Assembly: GCA_035610835.1 (NCBI GenBank) | Contig: CM069449.1 | Coordinates: 61,838,292 to 61,902,291 of the forward strand | Origin: Ophiura sarsii | Taxonomy: Eukaryota > Echinodermata > Ophiuroidea > Amphilepidida > Ophiuridae | Direction of reading: 5' to 3' | DNA: 64,000 nucleotides | In this document: positions 11,040-22,579 of the stretch, piece after piece | Numbering within the stretch: position 1 is the stretch's first letter | Layout of the letters: each line of letters starts with the position of its first letter | Position numbers and translations under genes: made by a program | Notes under the pieces: generated by a model | What the model was told of the DNA's origin: nothing | Databases searched by the model: none | The model's input: only the letters and a program-made list of their open reading frames with translations

Positions 11040-13795
11040 GAATTGGGGAAATAATGCCAGGTGGGAAAAGAAAAAGTATTGGGGGAAAGGGTGAAAAAGG
11101 ATGAAGAGAAAAAATGCAACTTTGGGTTATGAGCTGTGGTTGCAGTACTAACGTGTTTATCGTTTTATTGCTTTTCCCCAGTGGCCAAGCTACAGGGGGG
11201 CGGGGGATTTCCCCAAAATATATTTTTGTGCCCCCAACCCCCCAAATAAAATTCTATTTAGTTTAAATTAGAAAAATATCGACAATTTTAGCATAAAAAT
11301 GTAAAATTATTACTATGGTACTGGTACATCGAAACAACACTATAACATATGATATTGTAATCTGACTTTTATCAAACCTGTAAGTATAATAGGTGGGGAA
11401 ATGTTAAGCTCAAAACCTTGCTCCTGGGGAAGAAACAACTTTGTGCATTGACCCTGATCCAGTCAAATGTTCGTTGTTACAAGTCAAGACACAGTGATGC
11501 CTCAAATTTTAAAGCTTAACATGATAGTAACTTTATGAGTTTTCCTTACATGTAACCTTTAGAATAGACAAATAGGTAGTAAGTGGTAGAAAATTATCTT
11601 TTTAAGAGACTTGAAATCTATCCATGTGAATTGAAGATATCTTAGTTCTTATGAAAAGTAAATCTGACTTTTGCAGCGGTTCTCTAGGGTAGGGTTAAAT
11701 TTAATGGCTATCGAGGGCTGGCTCTGGCTAATTAGAGGCAGTTTTTCTCTCCAGAAATCAGTCACCTTTTATTGTTTATAGTCTATTCAATCTTTATCTG
11801 TAGTTTAGAATGGTTTTAATTGACCAATGGGTACGTTTTTGTCGTTTTAGAATTGGCCGAATAAATATAACTTTGGAGACATTTTGCTGTTTTTATCCGT
11901 TTCCGTCGCACTAAATCGACGTTTAGTTTTTACTGCATCTATAGAAAAGTACAACCAGTACTCGACCAATTTACTATGAATTTGGAGCCTAGATACAAAG
12001 CTACAATTGTGGAATATTTCATACGACTGGCTTATGTAATAGTAAAGTTATGAGGTAGGAGATAGAACTTGAATTGAATGACCCTCGTAATCCAAATTAA
12101 ATCCAGGGTAAAATTCCATGTACACTCCAGTTCTGTTTCAAGCAGCCAATATGGCCTGATATATCAACATATATAAACAAAAGTAGCAGGTATGGACACA
12201 TTACGAGAAAATCTATTGTCTCATTTGTACTTCATACTCCTTTGTTTTGATTTACATCCTGATTGTCCATGACTTGTTTTGACTCGTGTTTCATACAATA
12301 ATATCAAGGGAACGAGCAGCCTGAACGGTGTGTTAGTAAACACAAATCATGTTTTGAAACCCTTAACCCTTACTAAGAGATGTGTTGAAGGCTGCGCCAT
12401 CAATTAGAATAAAAGCCGGGATTTACAATATTACATATACAAACTTACAGCTGTAAGGATGAAGAAAAATCAGCCGTCTTTGTGCAATAAAACTTCGTTT
12501 CAAAATTGTCCATCCCCGGCTCACACAGCATCGTATGGTAAACAGCGTTACGCTATTTTTCTTTTCGATTCAAATTACCAACGATATTACATAGAGGGCT
12601 TTTTTTTTTTTAAAGTCCGGTTTTTACCTGTAAATTTCGCCCATTTCCACCCCAGATATTTTTCAACATTACCATCACAAAATTGTTAGGGTTAATGTAT
12701 TCTAATATGGTTCGCTTTCTGAATCAGCTAAGATGCCTCATTTTACTTTTCTTTCTTGAATTCAGTGAATGAATTGGGATGCCATACCCGGTTCAAACGG
12801 TCGGTAAAGTTGACGTAGGGGTATAGGGTACAATATAAGGTACGTACAATAACAACAATTTGTTTGATTCTTCTTTAAATTATTGGGGAAAGATGATATT
12901 TTGCCAACTCAGTATCAAGTGCCCAAGAATTACCATTATATTGGGTTAACCTTTACCAATTTTAAAAAAGGTTGTCGATATAATAACACACGTTGGGTGA
13001 ATCCAATCCAAGGGTTTGAACATATGTAATACATTCATATCATTTTTATCTCACTCGCACTTATAGAACTGACAATGGCATGTTTGTAAAAATGCGGGGG
13101 TTATTGTTGAACACATCCTCTTTCGGGAGCAGTATATCATCTGCCCAGCTGTTGTGAGTGACTATCTGTGGTGATACCAAACTAATTTTAGAAAATATGA
13201 AACAGTGATAAATTAAAATACTCTAGATATTTTAATCCTTAGATTATTATATATTAACAATGATCAAGTCGGATGATCATGAAGAATGATCAGCTACTCT
13301 TTTTATCCATGGATTTATTTTTAAGCCTATTAAGCATTTCAGTATTAGGAGAAAACTCTTGGGATTTAAAAAAATCTTTTAGATTAAGAAATAAATATCT
13401 ACATAGTTTTTATAAACAGTTTTTAAATCCATTTGAAAGTTATTTTACAGTCTAAAGCACATATTTTAAATAAAATTATTTATTGATTTAAATATTTTTT
13501 TAATTTAAACTTAGGTTTTGTCCCCTGCCAGTCAAGGAATTGAGAGAGTTAATGTGAATGGAATGGCTTACACCATTGCGTCATTAAGCCCGCGTTGTCA
13601 ACAAACATAACTAAACTTGAACCCACGCATGTTGTGAGCAATAAGCACATGTTGTTCGGTTCGGCACAATCTATTCTAAGAATCAGAATGATTTATTTAT
13701 TGTTTAAATTGTATAATGAATGAAACTGTAATTGTGGGCGTTTTGTAATGCCACCCTATGTAGCATCTGTTAGCCAGAAGGAGAGGTCCTAATGT
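11040..13795. other. No recognisable gene
   Basis: AT-rich non-coding sequence. Frames at 12459-12689 and 13273-13455 have low-complexity or unrecognised products and no coding support. A short GGGGGGCGGGGG patch at 11196-11207 resembles the ends of the G-run repeats elsewhere. Confidence 0.4.
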
Positions 13796-13925
13796 TCTGT
13801 GGCGTAGCCAGAGGCCCACCCCCCCCCCCCCCCCCCCCCTCCACCCCATATATTCGGTAATTGGTGGTTGAGATTGGCACTGTCGGTTTATTTGACAAGG
13901 GGAATTATGGAATTATGGCGTTCAA
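13795..13925. repeat. Copy of a GTGGCGTA(A/G)C-end repeat, with a C21 tract
   Basis: It starts CTGTGGCGTAGCCAGAGG, holds 21 C at 13819-13839, and its TTGAGATTGGCACTGTCGG part matches the reverse complement of 28525-28570. The copy at 28387 starts CAGTGGCGTAAC. Confidence 0.55.
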
Positions 13926-15570
13926 ATAATATTATAGTACAAAGATAGCAATTGCATGCGCTCTACACGCCCATATGCTCAAACAAATTAAATGTACCGC
14001 AATCACGGCAAAATTAGGTTAAAATAGCAATACATTTGTTTGGTTTTTTTGGAATTTGGATAATTTCGAAATATATTTAGCATTTCTATAATGTAATGTG
14101 TTTTAAAAAATAAAGATGACAGCGATAGGTATCTTTCTTGGTGCAATCTAGCCTAATTATTGTTGGGTTTGAAGTTTTTTGAATCCAGAAAGCAAATCTT
14201 GTTTCGAAATTACTTAATGTACCTTCGAATACTATACCGGGTTGTATTTTCTGGTGAACAATCTTGATCGTGAAGACTTTTATTTGAACCGCCAATGATA
14301 CTTAACACCAAAATGATATATATTTCTATAGGCACCTGCGTATTGTATTCACATGTTAAAATGATATGTATTTGACGAGTACTTTTAGAAATACATAGGC
14401 TAATTATTGCTAACGAAATACTGATAAAAACATATTATTACAGTGACATTTTTTCTCTTTTTGTGTGTTAAATTTCAACTATTTTCAGTATTTAAAAATA
14501 TGGACATTTGAAAACATTCAAATGCAAATATAAAAAACGGGTCGATCAGACCAGTGGAACAAGGTTTTTCTTTGCCTAACGGACGAGAAGCTATAGTCGG
14601 GTGAACTTTTCGTTTGTTGATATTAGTAGATTCCAAATAAACAGATTTATAATTGCAACTAGAATCCAGCAAGTTCCAATCCGCTACCTCGGTATTTGAA
14701 GTAGTCATCTTGCTACAAATATCATCCAAAATTCACGGAAAACTGTTGACATGTTTCCCATTACACAGAAACAATCACGATTGAGACACATGCACTCTAG
14801 CCAGAGACGTCGATGGAAACAGGCTCAAAAATGCGCCTAAATCACTCAATTGTACCTTAGGAGTTGTCCGAAATCGCCTCATTGGGCTTCCATATCTTAG
14901 GTTTAGCAATCCACGATACGGGGGCTTCTTGGATACAGGGGCTTCTTGGATACAGGATATTGTAATCAGCCTGGGGTTTGTATATGATGCGTTTGGTTTT
15001 TGTTTATTGATCTGATATTGTTGCGGATGCCTATAGTCTGCTTAGTGTCATTGACCTTTTCTGGGAATAGAAAATGTTTTAATAGTTTCAGCCAAAGTTT
15101 ACAATAATAGCCAAAACATTTCGCCTCTACCCCAAATTTGGGTCTTGCCCCCCCCCCCCCCCCCCCCCCCTCATATTTGTTCCTAACGCACCGTAAACGC
15201 AAAGATTGTCTTTAGCTGCATGCGTATCTTACGTGTGTTTACGCGCTAAAAATTACACTTACACTTACACTAAAAAGTAAGCTGGTGACCCCATTTTTTA
15301 TTTCATTATTTAAAAGAATGTATAAATGCGCAGCACATATTGAAAAAACAAAGAATTTTTCCACATTTCCCATAGTACCATGTAATATTTTTGGGGAAAA
15401 ACACCATTTTTGAAACGGATATAGCTCTAAAAATAAGCCCGTTACCTCATTTTTTTTATTCGTGGTCAGCACCGTTGAGTATACCTAATATCAAAATGTC
15501 AAGAAAATTTCAAGGTTAATTCTATGTGTCATGAAACCCCTTAACGATCAGTTCTCCAGTAGAAATACGC
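13925..15570. other. No recognisable gene; C23 tract at 15148-15170
   Basis: Apart from the poly-C tract, I see only unassigned AT-rich sequence. 15550-15571 (CCAGTAGAAATACGCTC) looks like the right end of another GAGCGTGTTTCT-family MITE. Confidence 0.4.
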
Positions 15571-15632
15571 TCTATGCTTCCCTGTGTCTTGAATCACATC
15601 GTAGGTATTTCATATCCAGGAAAGTGAATATT

Positions 15633-16160
15633 CGGCGTGTTTCCACAGAAAAAAGCTAGTTAAACGGTTTAGCTTACCCGGAATGAAAATACAGTGTCGG
15701 CGCTTAACCGACACGTTTCCACAGAGCGCAAAAATAATCGGCTCCCGACCCTCCTGACTTAAACCGTTAAGCCTTGCGGTGTTTGTCGAACGCACCGCAT
15801 CTATCCTGCCATAACAAGGCTGCGTAGAACTGAGCGTACTACTGCGCAAGCCGTGAGGCGCACAATGTATGCGCGCGTGAAAGGTAGGGCGCACTACGGG
15901 CGCGTATCGACAAGCGCGTTATGATTCCAAATTCAGCTTAAACGGTTTATCATAAACTGGTGTGTTTCCACAGCGCAGTGATGCCGATCTTGAGCGGAAA
16001 TAACCACCTCTTATCTGGAGAAGGTTATAATAAACCGTTTATGGGTGATAATCGGTTTATCAATAATCCGATTATTGTGTGTTTCCACAGGAGAACTTAC
16101 CGGAATTGCAGTTTCTTACACGGCAATAACGGGAAAGTTCAATTCTGTGGAAACACGCCG
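15633..16160. mobile_element. MITE with 16-bp perfect ends and internal copies of the end motif
   Basis: The ends CGGCGTGTTTCCACAG and CTGTGGAAACACGCCG are perfect complements. The motif (A/G)(C/T)GTTTCCACAG recurs inside at 15711-15724, 15960-15973 and 16077-16090, all in the left-end orientation. The core GCGTGTTTC is shared with the 16244 family, which suggests related transposases. There is no coding capacity. Confidence 0.85.
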
Positions 16161-16243
16161 ATAGTTTTCTTGTGCCAATATTGTCCAAATTACCTTTGTT
16201 TCTAATTCATCTAATCATGAAGGATTAGAAATTTAGATCAAAT

Positions 16244-16671
16244 TGAGCGTGTTTCTACTCGGGAAGAAACCGCTAAGAATCGGTAAGTTCGCCCAGTAGA
16301 AACAGGCAGAACCCGCTAAGAATCAGTATTTTTAGGTAATCCCTAAAACCTTCACAAACCAGGTTTGTAACCGGTAAGAAAAGGCAAGAAACCCTATAGA
16401 AACAGAAAGGCGATTAATCTTAGCGGTTTGTACCGTGAACCGTGTTATGCTGGGTTATACACCTTGTGAAGCAATCTCTTTCAAGTGCGGTGGCATTGTT
16501 TGGTATTACAAAAGGTCCAATGTCGTGGCCCATCGAATAGGATTGATAAACTTAGCGGTCACTTTTCGCGAGTAGAAAAAGGGGGGATTAAAAACTTACC
16601 GATTAAATCTTAGCATTTATTAGCATTTATTAGCATTTACTTTTCGCAATGCCCAGTAGAAACACGCTCTA
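16244..16671. mobile_element. MITE, GAGCGTGTTTCT family (copy 2)
   Basis: The left end is GAGCGTGTTTCTACTCGGG, the right end GCCCAGTAGAAACACGCTC. AGTAGAAAC-type motifs also occur inside near 16300, 16393 and 16567. The interior aligns in reverse orientation with 10128-10436. The paralogous locus at 52480 lacks it (AGAAATTATGATCAATATGTGTCAC). Confidence 0.85.
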
Positions 16672-16752
16672 TGTGTCACGTGTTAACACTAGATGGCACG
16701 TTTGAATAGCGCGCTATTTGCTTGCATGGATGATATTGGGGGATGTGTTGCT

Positions 16753-17132
16753 TTAAAGGCATATTATGTGATCTTTTCCAGAGAGCGCCCTCTATTCATG
16801 ATTTTTTTTAGAAAGTAGATTTTCTTGCAGATTTACATTTCCGATCATAAATCATACATACATTCCAAGTTACAGAGCGATACGATTCCTAATTACCTCA
16901 AAATCATGGTTTTAGAGTGAATTTAGAGTGAAAAATATAAACTGTCGGGATTCCGACAGTTTATTTTCACTCTAAAACCATGATTTTGAAGTAATTCAGA
17001 ATCGTATCGCCCTGTAACTTGGAATGTATGCATGATTTATGATCAGAAATGTAAATCTGCAAGAAATCTGCTTTCTATTTTTTTTTCGATGTTGAGGGCG
17101 TTCCCTGGAAAGATCACATAATATACCTTTAA
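16753..17132. mobile_element. TTAA-target foldback element, full copy
   Basis: The two halves are almost exact inverted repeats, from TTAAAGGCATATTATGTGAT to the matching right end, with a centre around CTGTCGGGATTCCGACAG. TTAA stands at both ends, and the paralogue at about 52730 has a single TCAA there, which supports a TTAA target duplication as in piggyBac or Kolobok elements. Other copies are at 31135, 31523, 60790 and 63646. Confidence 0.9.
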
Positions 17133-17219
17133 CGCTTTAAAGTCCATTATCAGTCAGCTGTAGAACGGGACCCCGTTTCAATTGAGGGCGCTCTATTTAG
17201 TGACGCACATAGATATCTA

Positions 17220-17533
17220 AGCGGAGCGTAGATCGGAAACTCCCCAAAAAGAATGAAGCCACGCACCAGCCCTTCGCGCCTTGACGCGACCTATCCTTCC
17301 CCTGTTAAATTCAGCTCACGAATAATTCAGCTGGGTACTTTTCGGTGCCCAGCTGACAAAAGTGCGCACGCGTGCGTACGCGTTTGAATTGTGCGGCGTA
17401 CTTCCCCGCGTCGAGATACGCGACCGTGCTACAGTACAGCGCTCGCTGACAGTGCTTCGCTCACAGCCAACGTGTTATTATTTCCGCAATTTCCCCAAAT
17501 TAGGGATGGTTTGTTCGCGTAAAAGAAAAAAAG
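17220..17533 (+). promoter_or_regulatory. CpG-rich stretch with a possible tiny first coding exon (17506-17533)
   Basis: The 17230-17470 stretch is unusually rich in CG dinucleotides for this window (GCGCACGCGTGCGTACGCG and others). Just downstream, ATGGTTTGTTCGCGT.. encodes M-V-C-S-R-K-R-K-K and meets a good donor, AAG|GTAAGC, at 17533/17534. This pattern fits a promoter plus a first exon, but no second exon was found. It may be coincidence. I do not recognise the peptide. Confidence 0.25.
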
Positions 17534-17539
17534 GTAAGC

Positions 17540-17850
17540 CTGATATAAATAGCAGTGGTAGTCTATTATAAATATATATACAACACTAAGCTTTCAATCA
17601 GTTTTACAACGTACAAGTAAGTTAACACGATGATTAGTGTGTCATGTAGGCCTATCAAACAATTGCCCTCGTTTTTGCGCAAATCGGATTGCTAAATTAG
17701 AAAGTGTCGTTTTCAGACAAAATGTCCTTGTTTTGTTCGAAAAGGGGTTCACCCCCCCCCCCCCCCCCCCCCCGACACAATTAAGGTTAATTGGAACCAC
17801 AATGTGTGTTCTTCATTTTTTCACCTGCAAGATCCATGTTAACCCCTTTT
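17540..17850. other. No recognisable gene; C22 tract at 17752-17773
   Basis: Unassigned sequence around a poly-C tract. Confidence 0.4.
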
Positions 17851-17854
17851 GTCA

Positions 17855-18029
17855 GTGGCGTAGCTGGGATTTTTTTCAGGGGGGGCAAGATTTCTGAAAT
17901 TTTCGTAAAAGGTTGCCCCCAAAAAAATTCCAGTCACCAACTCGTGAATTTCACGTAAGTGGGGGGTGGGGGTGGGGTCAACAAATTTCGCACGGTCAAA
18001 AAAAATCGCACAGTACATGTAATACATGT
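17855..18029. repeat. CAGTGGCGTAGC-type repeat running into the gap
   Basis: It begins TCAGTGGCGTAGCTGGGAT, a common non-autonomous DNA transposon end, followed by G-runs and 'cgcacggtcaaaaaaaatcgcacagt' phrases like those at 3480 and 21070. The right side is lost in the gap. Confidence 0.5.
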
Positions 18030-18129
18030 NNNNNNNNNNNNNNNNNNNNNNNNNNNNNNNNNNNNNNNNNNNNNNNNNNNNNNNNNNNNNNNNNNNNNNN
18101 NNNNNNNNNNNNNNNNNNNNNNNNNNNNN
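18030..18129. other. Assembly gap (100 N)
   Basis: A run of exactly 100 N. Its right edge is the start of a long hairpin arm, which probably caused the break. The true gap size is unknown. Confidence 0.98.
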
Positions 18130-19010
18130 CAGCTTGGGATCTTTAAGATTTTTTTTTAAAACGATTTTTAAAAATTTGCTTAAGGTCAACTTACAGTGCA
18201 TGCGAGTCAGTAATAGCCCCACATACATTGTTCAAGCTCTTATAAATCAGTGCGCCAACTAGATCCCATTAACTTTTTGATTTATATGCTTAGTTTGGCC
18301 ACCATTCAATAAATACCACTAGAAAAAACTTTGGGATTTTGATGGCGGTGAATTCTAAATGAGCGCAAAATTGAGGTGTCATCAGCTTTATTCTCAAGCC
18401 TTTTTGAGCCATTTCAGACCAAGTCCCAGGATATCAGATTACTTTGGTGAATTTTGACATGTCATATAGGACATTGATTTCTATGCATTTTAGACTATTC
18501 TGAACACATCTATGTTAGTCTGTAATGTCGATTTCAAAATATGTAAGTCATGTCTTCCGAATTCGACAGGGTTGTAGAATTCTGAAGACATAATATGCAA
18601 TTTATGAAACATCATGCAACAGGTTAATGTTGATGGGTTGAGAATGGTTTAAAATGCATGAAAAACAATGTCCTATATGACATGTCAAAATTCACCAAAG
18701 GAATCTGATATTCTGATAATCTGATAAATGGCCCAAAAAGGCTCGAGAATAAAGCTGATGACACCTCAACTTTGCGATCATGTAGAATTAACCGCCATCA
18801 AAATCCCAAAGTTTTTTCCAGTGGTATCTATTGAATGGTGGCCAAACTAAGCAAATAAATCAAAAAGTTGATGGGATCTTGTTGGCGCACTGATTTATAA
18901 GAACTTGGACAATGCACAAATTGCTATTACTGACTCGCATGCAGTGCAAGTTGCTCTTAAGCAAATTTGTAAAAAATCATTAAAACAAAAATCTCAGAGA
19001 TCCCAAACCA
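18130..19010. mobile_element. Large foldback element with ~370-bp arms
   Basis: The left arm (18130-18500) and right arm (about 18620-19005) are diverged inverted copies. Examples are GACATGTCATATAGGACATTG / CAATGTCCTATATGACATGTC, and the AATCCCAAAGTTTTTTC and CATTCAATA..GGTGGCC stretches. The outer ends carry CTTGGGATCT / AGATCCCAAA. The arms also contain the 18-bp GCGCCAACNAGATCCCA motif once each. No reading frame is recognised. The left end abuts the gap, so it may be longer. Confidence 0.8.
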
Positions 19011-19149
19011 GTTTCTTCATTTTTTATTCAAGGTAAACCATCTTTGCAAGTAGATGTCATTTCCAAGGTGTTTTAAAGATGGCGCACGGATTTACGGAGG
19101 TGTGAAAATGGCTCAAAATGGTAAAACTTGACCTTTGACCTGGATTATC

Positions 19150-19340
19150 TCCATGCGCCAACGAGATCCCAACAATTTTTACTTTTGAATTTGTTAAAGG
19201 CTCTGAGTTCTTCCATACGAACTTGTTTATGTAATGGGATCTCATTGGCGCGCCAAACTATAAGGGCTTGAAAACTGCTAACGACGCTGTTCGTCACGGT
19301 TTCAAGGTCAGGGTAATGTGACGCGCCAACGAGATCCCAA
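19150..19340. repeat. Three further copies of GCGCCAACGAGATCCCAA
   Basis: Copies lie at about 19155-19172 (+), 19229-19246 (-, TGGGATCTCATTGGCGC) and 19323-19340 (+). With the two in the hairpin arms (about 18250 and 18868) this makes five copies in 1.1 kb. Confidence 0.75.
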
Positions 19341-19785
19341 TGATTTTGTTTCACTTTTGTTGTGTACCCAACTGGAGGTTTCAAAATATGTTTTCCTTTC
19401 GTTGGGATGTGCATGGTGCGCATAGTTATACTTATAGGCAACGTAGTAATCATTTTACTGGGATTTGTTCCTGAAATTTCGGTGATTTTTTACGACCGAA
19501 CCAAAACTTTTAGGAATTTCAAGTTAAAATTTGGCAGTAGTATAATGTTATGGTAATGTATCACTAGTTTTTTTAAAAAGTTGATCTGAGGACCCATGAA
19601 TCACCACATGGTACGCCCTAAGAGGCAGAGACTGTTAATTCAAAAGAAGTACGCCTGTCATCCCCATTACATTTGTCCCGGATTATGATAATCAAGTTTA
19701 CAGCACAACAAGAACAGCTAATCAAAATTCTCGCGTTATTACCGTCGCACTGATAAATAATCAAATATATGTTTACCTTGTAACA

Positions 19786-21160
19786 CAGGGCTGTCAACTC
19801 TCCCGCATTAGGCGGGAGTCTCTCGCATAGACACTCTTTCTCCCGCACTCCCGCATAGCATATATAAACTCCCGCCTCAAAAATAAGTCAAATAAAAAAG
19901 GGAAAGAAAAGAAAAGGGAAAGAAAAGAAAAGGGAAAGAAAAGAAAAAGGAAAGAAAAGAAAAGGAAAAGAAGAGAGGAAAGGAAAACAGATGTCTATCG
20001 GTATATTGAAAAGGCCTAGTTGCACCCACTTGGGATATCAGTGGCGTGTCCAAATGGGGGGGATGACTGATATAATCCAGCTTGGAGGGGCATGCACCCC
20101 TTAGAAATTGACAGATAGACATTGCATGGGTTTATATATTTAATTCTATCAAATTTCAAGGCTTCAGTCGAAGGAATCGAAACCATATTCTTTACAAATA
20201 TTATGAATGAGTACGTATGCAAGAACATTTATATTCGTGTGCTATGCGTGCATATGTCCAGAAATATCATTCTAAAAGCCCATTTCAAACCAAAATACAC
20301 ATTAATTATAGCCAGAACTGAGTATATAGGAAAAAAATTCGCGCGCTTCGCGCTCATGTTTTCCGGAAACAGGTAACCCGGAACTAAATTCATTCGAGTG
20401 GGGTTGGGATTATACTTATTCGGAGGAAATTAAGAGGCTTTTAGTAAAATTCTTTCGTCAAGCGAAATCAAAAACCCAATTCGTCGAAAATAGTATGGAA
20501 AATCATGGTCGGAAAATAAATAAATAACGAACCTAAAGAGAGGGGTAATATATATAGCTTTTTGGGGAACCATTTTCAAATTTCGTTCTAAAAACGCTTA
20601 GAAAAACCCAAAAGAACCGTTCAAATACGCAAAAATTTCTGCTCGCTACGCTCGCATCATATGACTTAACAGTTTCAGTTTTAATCAATCGGGATCATTT
20701 TTTCGCAAATCTTTTTGCACAACTTCCTTTTTCTCGCATAACCTATAATGAAATAGCTGTCTAACTTAAATAAAAACCCAATATTTATTGGAAATGATGG
20801 CATTTCAATAGAAAATCGGTCAAAAGTACACACCAAATTGCCCAAATGGGTTCGAGAATTGATTTTTATCTTCAAATTTATGAGGGCGGCACATCCCCCC
20901 TCAGACTCCCCCCTGTTCGCGTTAGTTACCGCGGAGGGCGGTGCTTTGCACCTCTTTGGTTACTCACACAATAGTTACTCACTATTTCAGTTTTTTAACC
21001 TTGATTTTCCCCACACCCCCTATACAAATAACCTGGCACCGCCCCTGGCTGTACGCCTACCTTTTGGACTGTGTGATTTTTTTGGACTGTGCGATTTTTT
21101 TTGACCGTGCGATTTTTTTTTACTCTCCCTCCCAGCGAATCCCAAAAGTTGACAGCCCTG
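19786..21160. mobile_element. hAT-type non-autonomous element, 1375 bp, 8-bp target duplication
   Basis: The left end CAGGGCTGTCAACTCTCCC and right end AGTTGACAGCCCTG are complementary over 14 bp. Both flanks are TTGTAACA (19778-19785, 21161-21168). An 8-bp duplication and CAGGG ends fit the hAT superfamily. The inside has no transposase frame. It contains CTCCCGC-rich sequence near the left end, a GAAAAG-rich purine tract (19898-19985), a possible nested CAGTGGCGTGTCC repeat at 20039, and three to four 'ggactgtgcgattttttt' repeats (21066-21120). Confidence 0.9.
19898..19985. repeat. Purine tract (GGGAAAGAAAAGAAAA)n
   Basis: Tandem 16-bp-like purine units inside the hAT-type element. Confidence 0.85.
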
Positions 21161-21171
21161 TTGTAACAACG

Positions 21172-21457
21172 TTATCTTTATAATATATAAGTAACTAAGA
21201 TTATATTCTAAATAATGCAGTTTACCAACCCACGGTGTTAACAAGTCTACAATAGACAATATAAAAACACGACAACGACAAATCAGCAAAGACATTCACC
21301 GGTGGGGACTCGAACCCTAGTCTCATGAACTGTAGATGGGTGTATGCCTTAACCACTCGGCCACCGGTACACCGTGGGCTGGTAAATTGTTTAATATTAG
21401 TTAAACTTACACAACAGTAAATAACTGTTACTGTGAATTGCATTTAAGATAACGTTC
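21172..21457. repeat. Inverted repeat enclosing a tRNA-like sequence
   Basis: AGTTTACCAACCCACGGTGT (21219-21238) pairs with the ACACCGTGGGCTGGTAAATT stretch at 21369-21388 (18 of 20). AACGTTATCTT recurs inverted at the outer edges. The tRNA-like sequence lies in the centre. Confidence 0.65.
21299..21371 (-). pseudogene. tRNA-like sequence (Leu/Ser-type D arm)
   Basis: On the minus strand the 5' end ACCGGTG pairs with the 3' CACCGGT. The D-arm/A box is TGGCCGAGTGGTTAAGGC and the B box GGGTTCGAGTCCC. No good anticodon stem can be drawn, so this is a tRNA-derived relic or SINE head and not a working tRNA gene. Confidence 0.6.
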
Positions 21458-21732
21458 TTTCTCGTCTTAACACTTTTCAAAGGTTTCTGAAAAATCTTTA
21501 GCTAACCGATCGCGCGATCTTCCAACCAAATACCCAGACCAAATACCTAGAGGCCTATATCAATATAGCAATTATGAACACTATATAGTAGGCTAATGTT
21601 GTTTCAATAAATAGGCTATATTCTTCATACACATGGTTATGATAGTATTCGAAGAAATGTAGAAATGTAGGAACATGAACCCTACTTGCTGAGGTTAAAA
21701 GAGATCCTTTTGTTTCCACATAACGCCTGAGC

Positions 21733-22016
21733 CCCGGGGGGGGGGGGGGATTACTTTCGCTAAAATCGTACGTGGATGTGCCTGCCGGACTTCGAAAATG
21801 TGACTTTCTCTATACCTATTTTTTGGCCAATTTCCCACCCATCAATATACCAATTTTGTTAGAAAAGCACCCAATTTTGCACAAATTGGGCGCTTTTACA
21901 AAAAAATGCCCCAAAATACACCCAATTTATGCCAATTGGGCGCTTTGGTCTGTGATGAAAACCCCCCTCGGTATATCAATGTTTGCGAAAAGGCACCCTA
22001 AAAGGCAGGGGGGGGC
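21733..22016 (+). repeat. G-run repeat, copy 1 (homologue of 30252-30568)
   Basis: After 14 G (21736-21749), the phrase ATCGTACGTGGATGTGCCTG begins a stretch of about 260 bp matching 30270-30530. It holds repeated AAATTGGGCGCTTTT / ACCCAATTT stretches that can fold, and ends at a GGGGGGG run. Confidence 0.75.
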
Positions 22017-22049
22017 CTGAGCGTTCCTCGAAAGAAATAAATACTTTTA

Positions 22050-22545
22050 GAAATACATTCAAATAATATGTCTGTAAGTTTACCAAGCATTGTAACTTTT
22101 GAACTATTAATGTGATGTTATGTTCATATATAAAAGTATACATTATTGGAAAAGAAATGAGTCAAGTAATCCATTTTTGCAATCATATTTCACTAAAAAT
22201 TCAGATTTTCTACAATTTTGAACGAAAAAATCACTTTTTTTAATCAAAAGTTTTAATAAAAAAAAGTGTCATCAAATAGATTTGTTAACCTAAAAAATTA
22301 TCACAAAATTACAAACTAAACATTTGTATGAAAAAATAAAAAATGCGTTACCATAAACTAATTTGTTACGTTGTCCGAAAAATGTTGATCCCAAAAAGTG
22401 ATTTTTTGGGGGTCAATTTTTAACAAACCTGAACTTTTAGTGAAATTTGATAGAAAAAATGAATTCTCTGACTAAATAAATGTAAACTTTTATATAGGCC
22501 TACTTCACATTAATTAAAAGTAAAGCGCTTGATAAACTTCATGTA
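22050..22545. mobile_element. Diverged foldback element
   Basis: TCATATATAAAAGTATACA.. and TCACTAAAAATTCAG on the left pair with CTGAACTTTTAGTGA and TGTAAACTTTTATATAGG on the right. The right end meets a C17 tract (22558-22574). Related stretches occur at 53147-53659 and 46900-46960. Confidence 0.6.
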
Positions 22546-22579
22546 AAAAGGGTTACACCCCCCCCCCCCCCCCCTTAAA

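Larger units (their letters stand above)
15573..17160 (+). repeat. Duplicated segment, paralogue of 52330-52765, loaded with three MITEs
   Basis: The non-MITE parts align in order with 52330-52765: CCCTGTGTCTTGAATC..TTCATATCC, then AAGGATTAGAAAT..GATCAA, then TGTGTCAC, then GATGGCA(C/T)GTTTGAATAGC..GCTTGCATGG, then TTGGGGGATGTGTTGCTT, then AAAGTCCATTAT. The MITEs at 15633, 16244 and 16753 interrupt this copy only, so the other copy shows the empty sites. Confidence 0.8.

Noticed and set aside
20838..21183. Frames of 88 and 80 codons
   Set aside because: They lie in the low-complexity right part of the hAT-type element, with repeated 'ggactgtgcgatttt' units.
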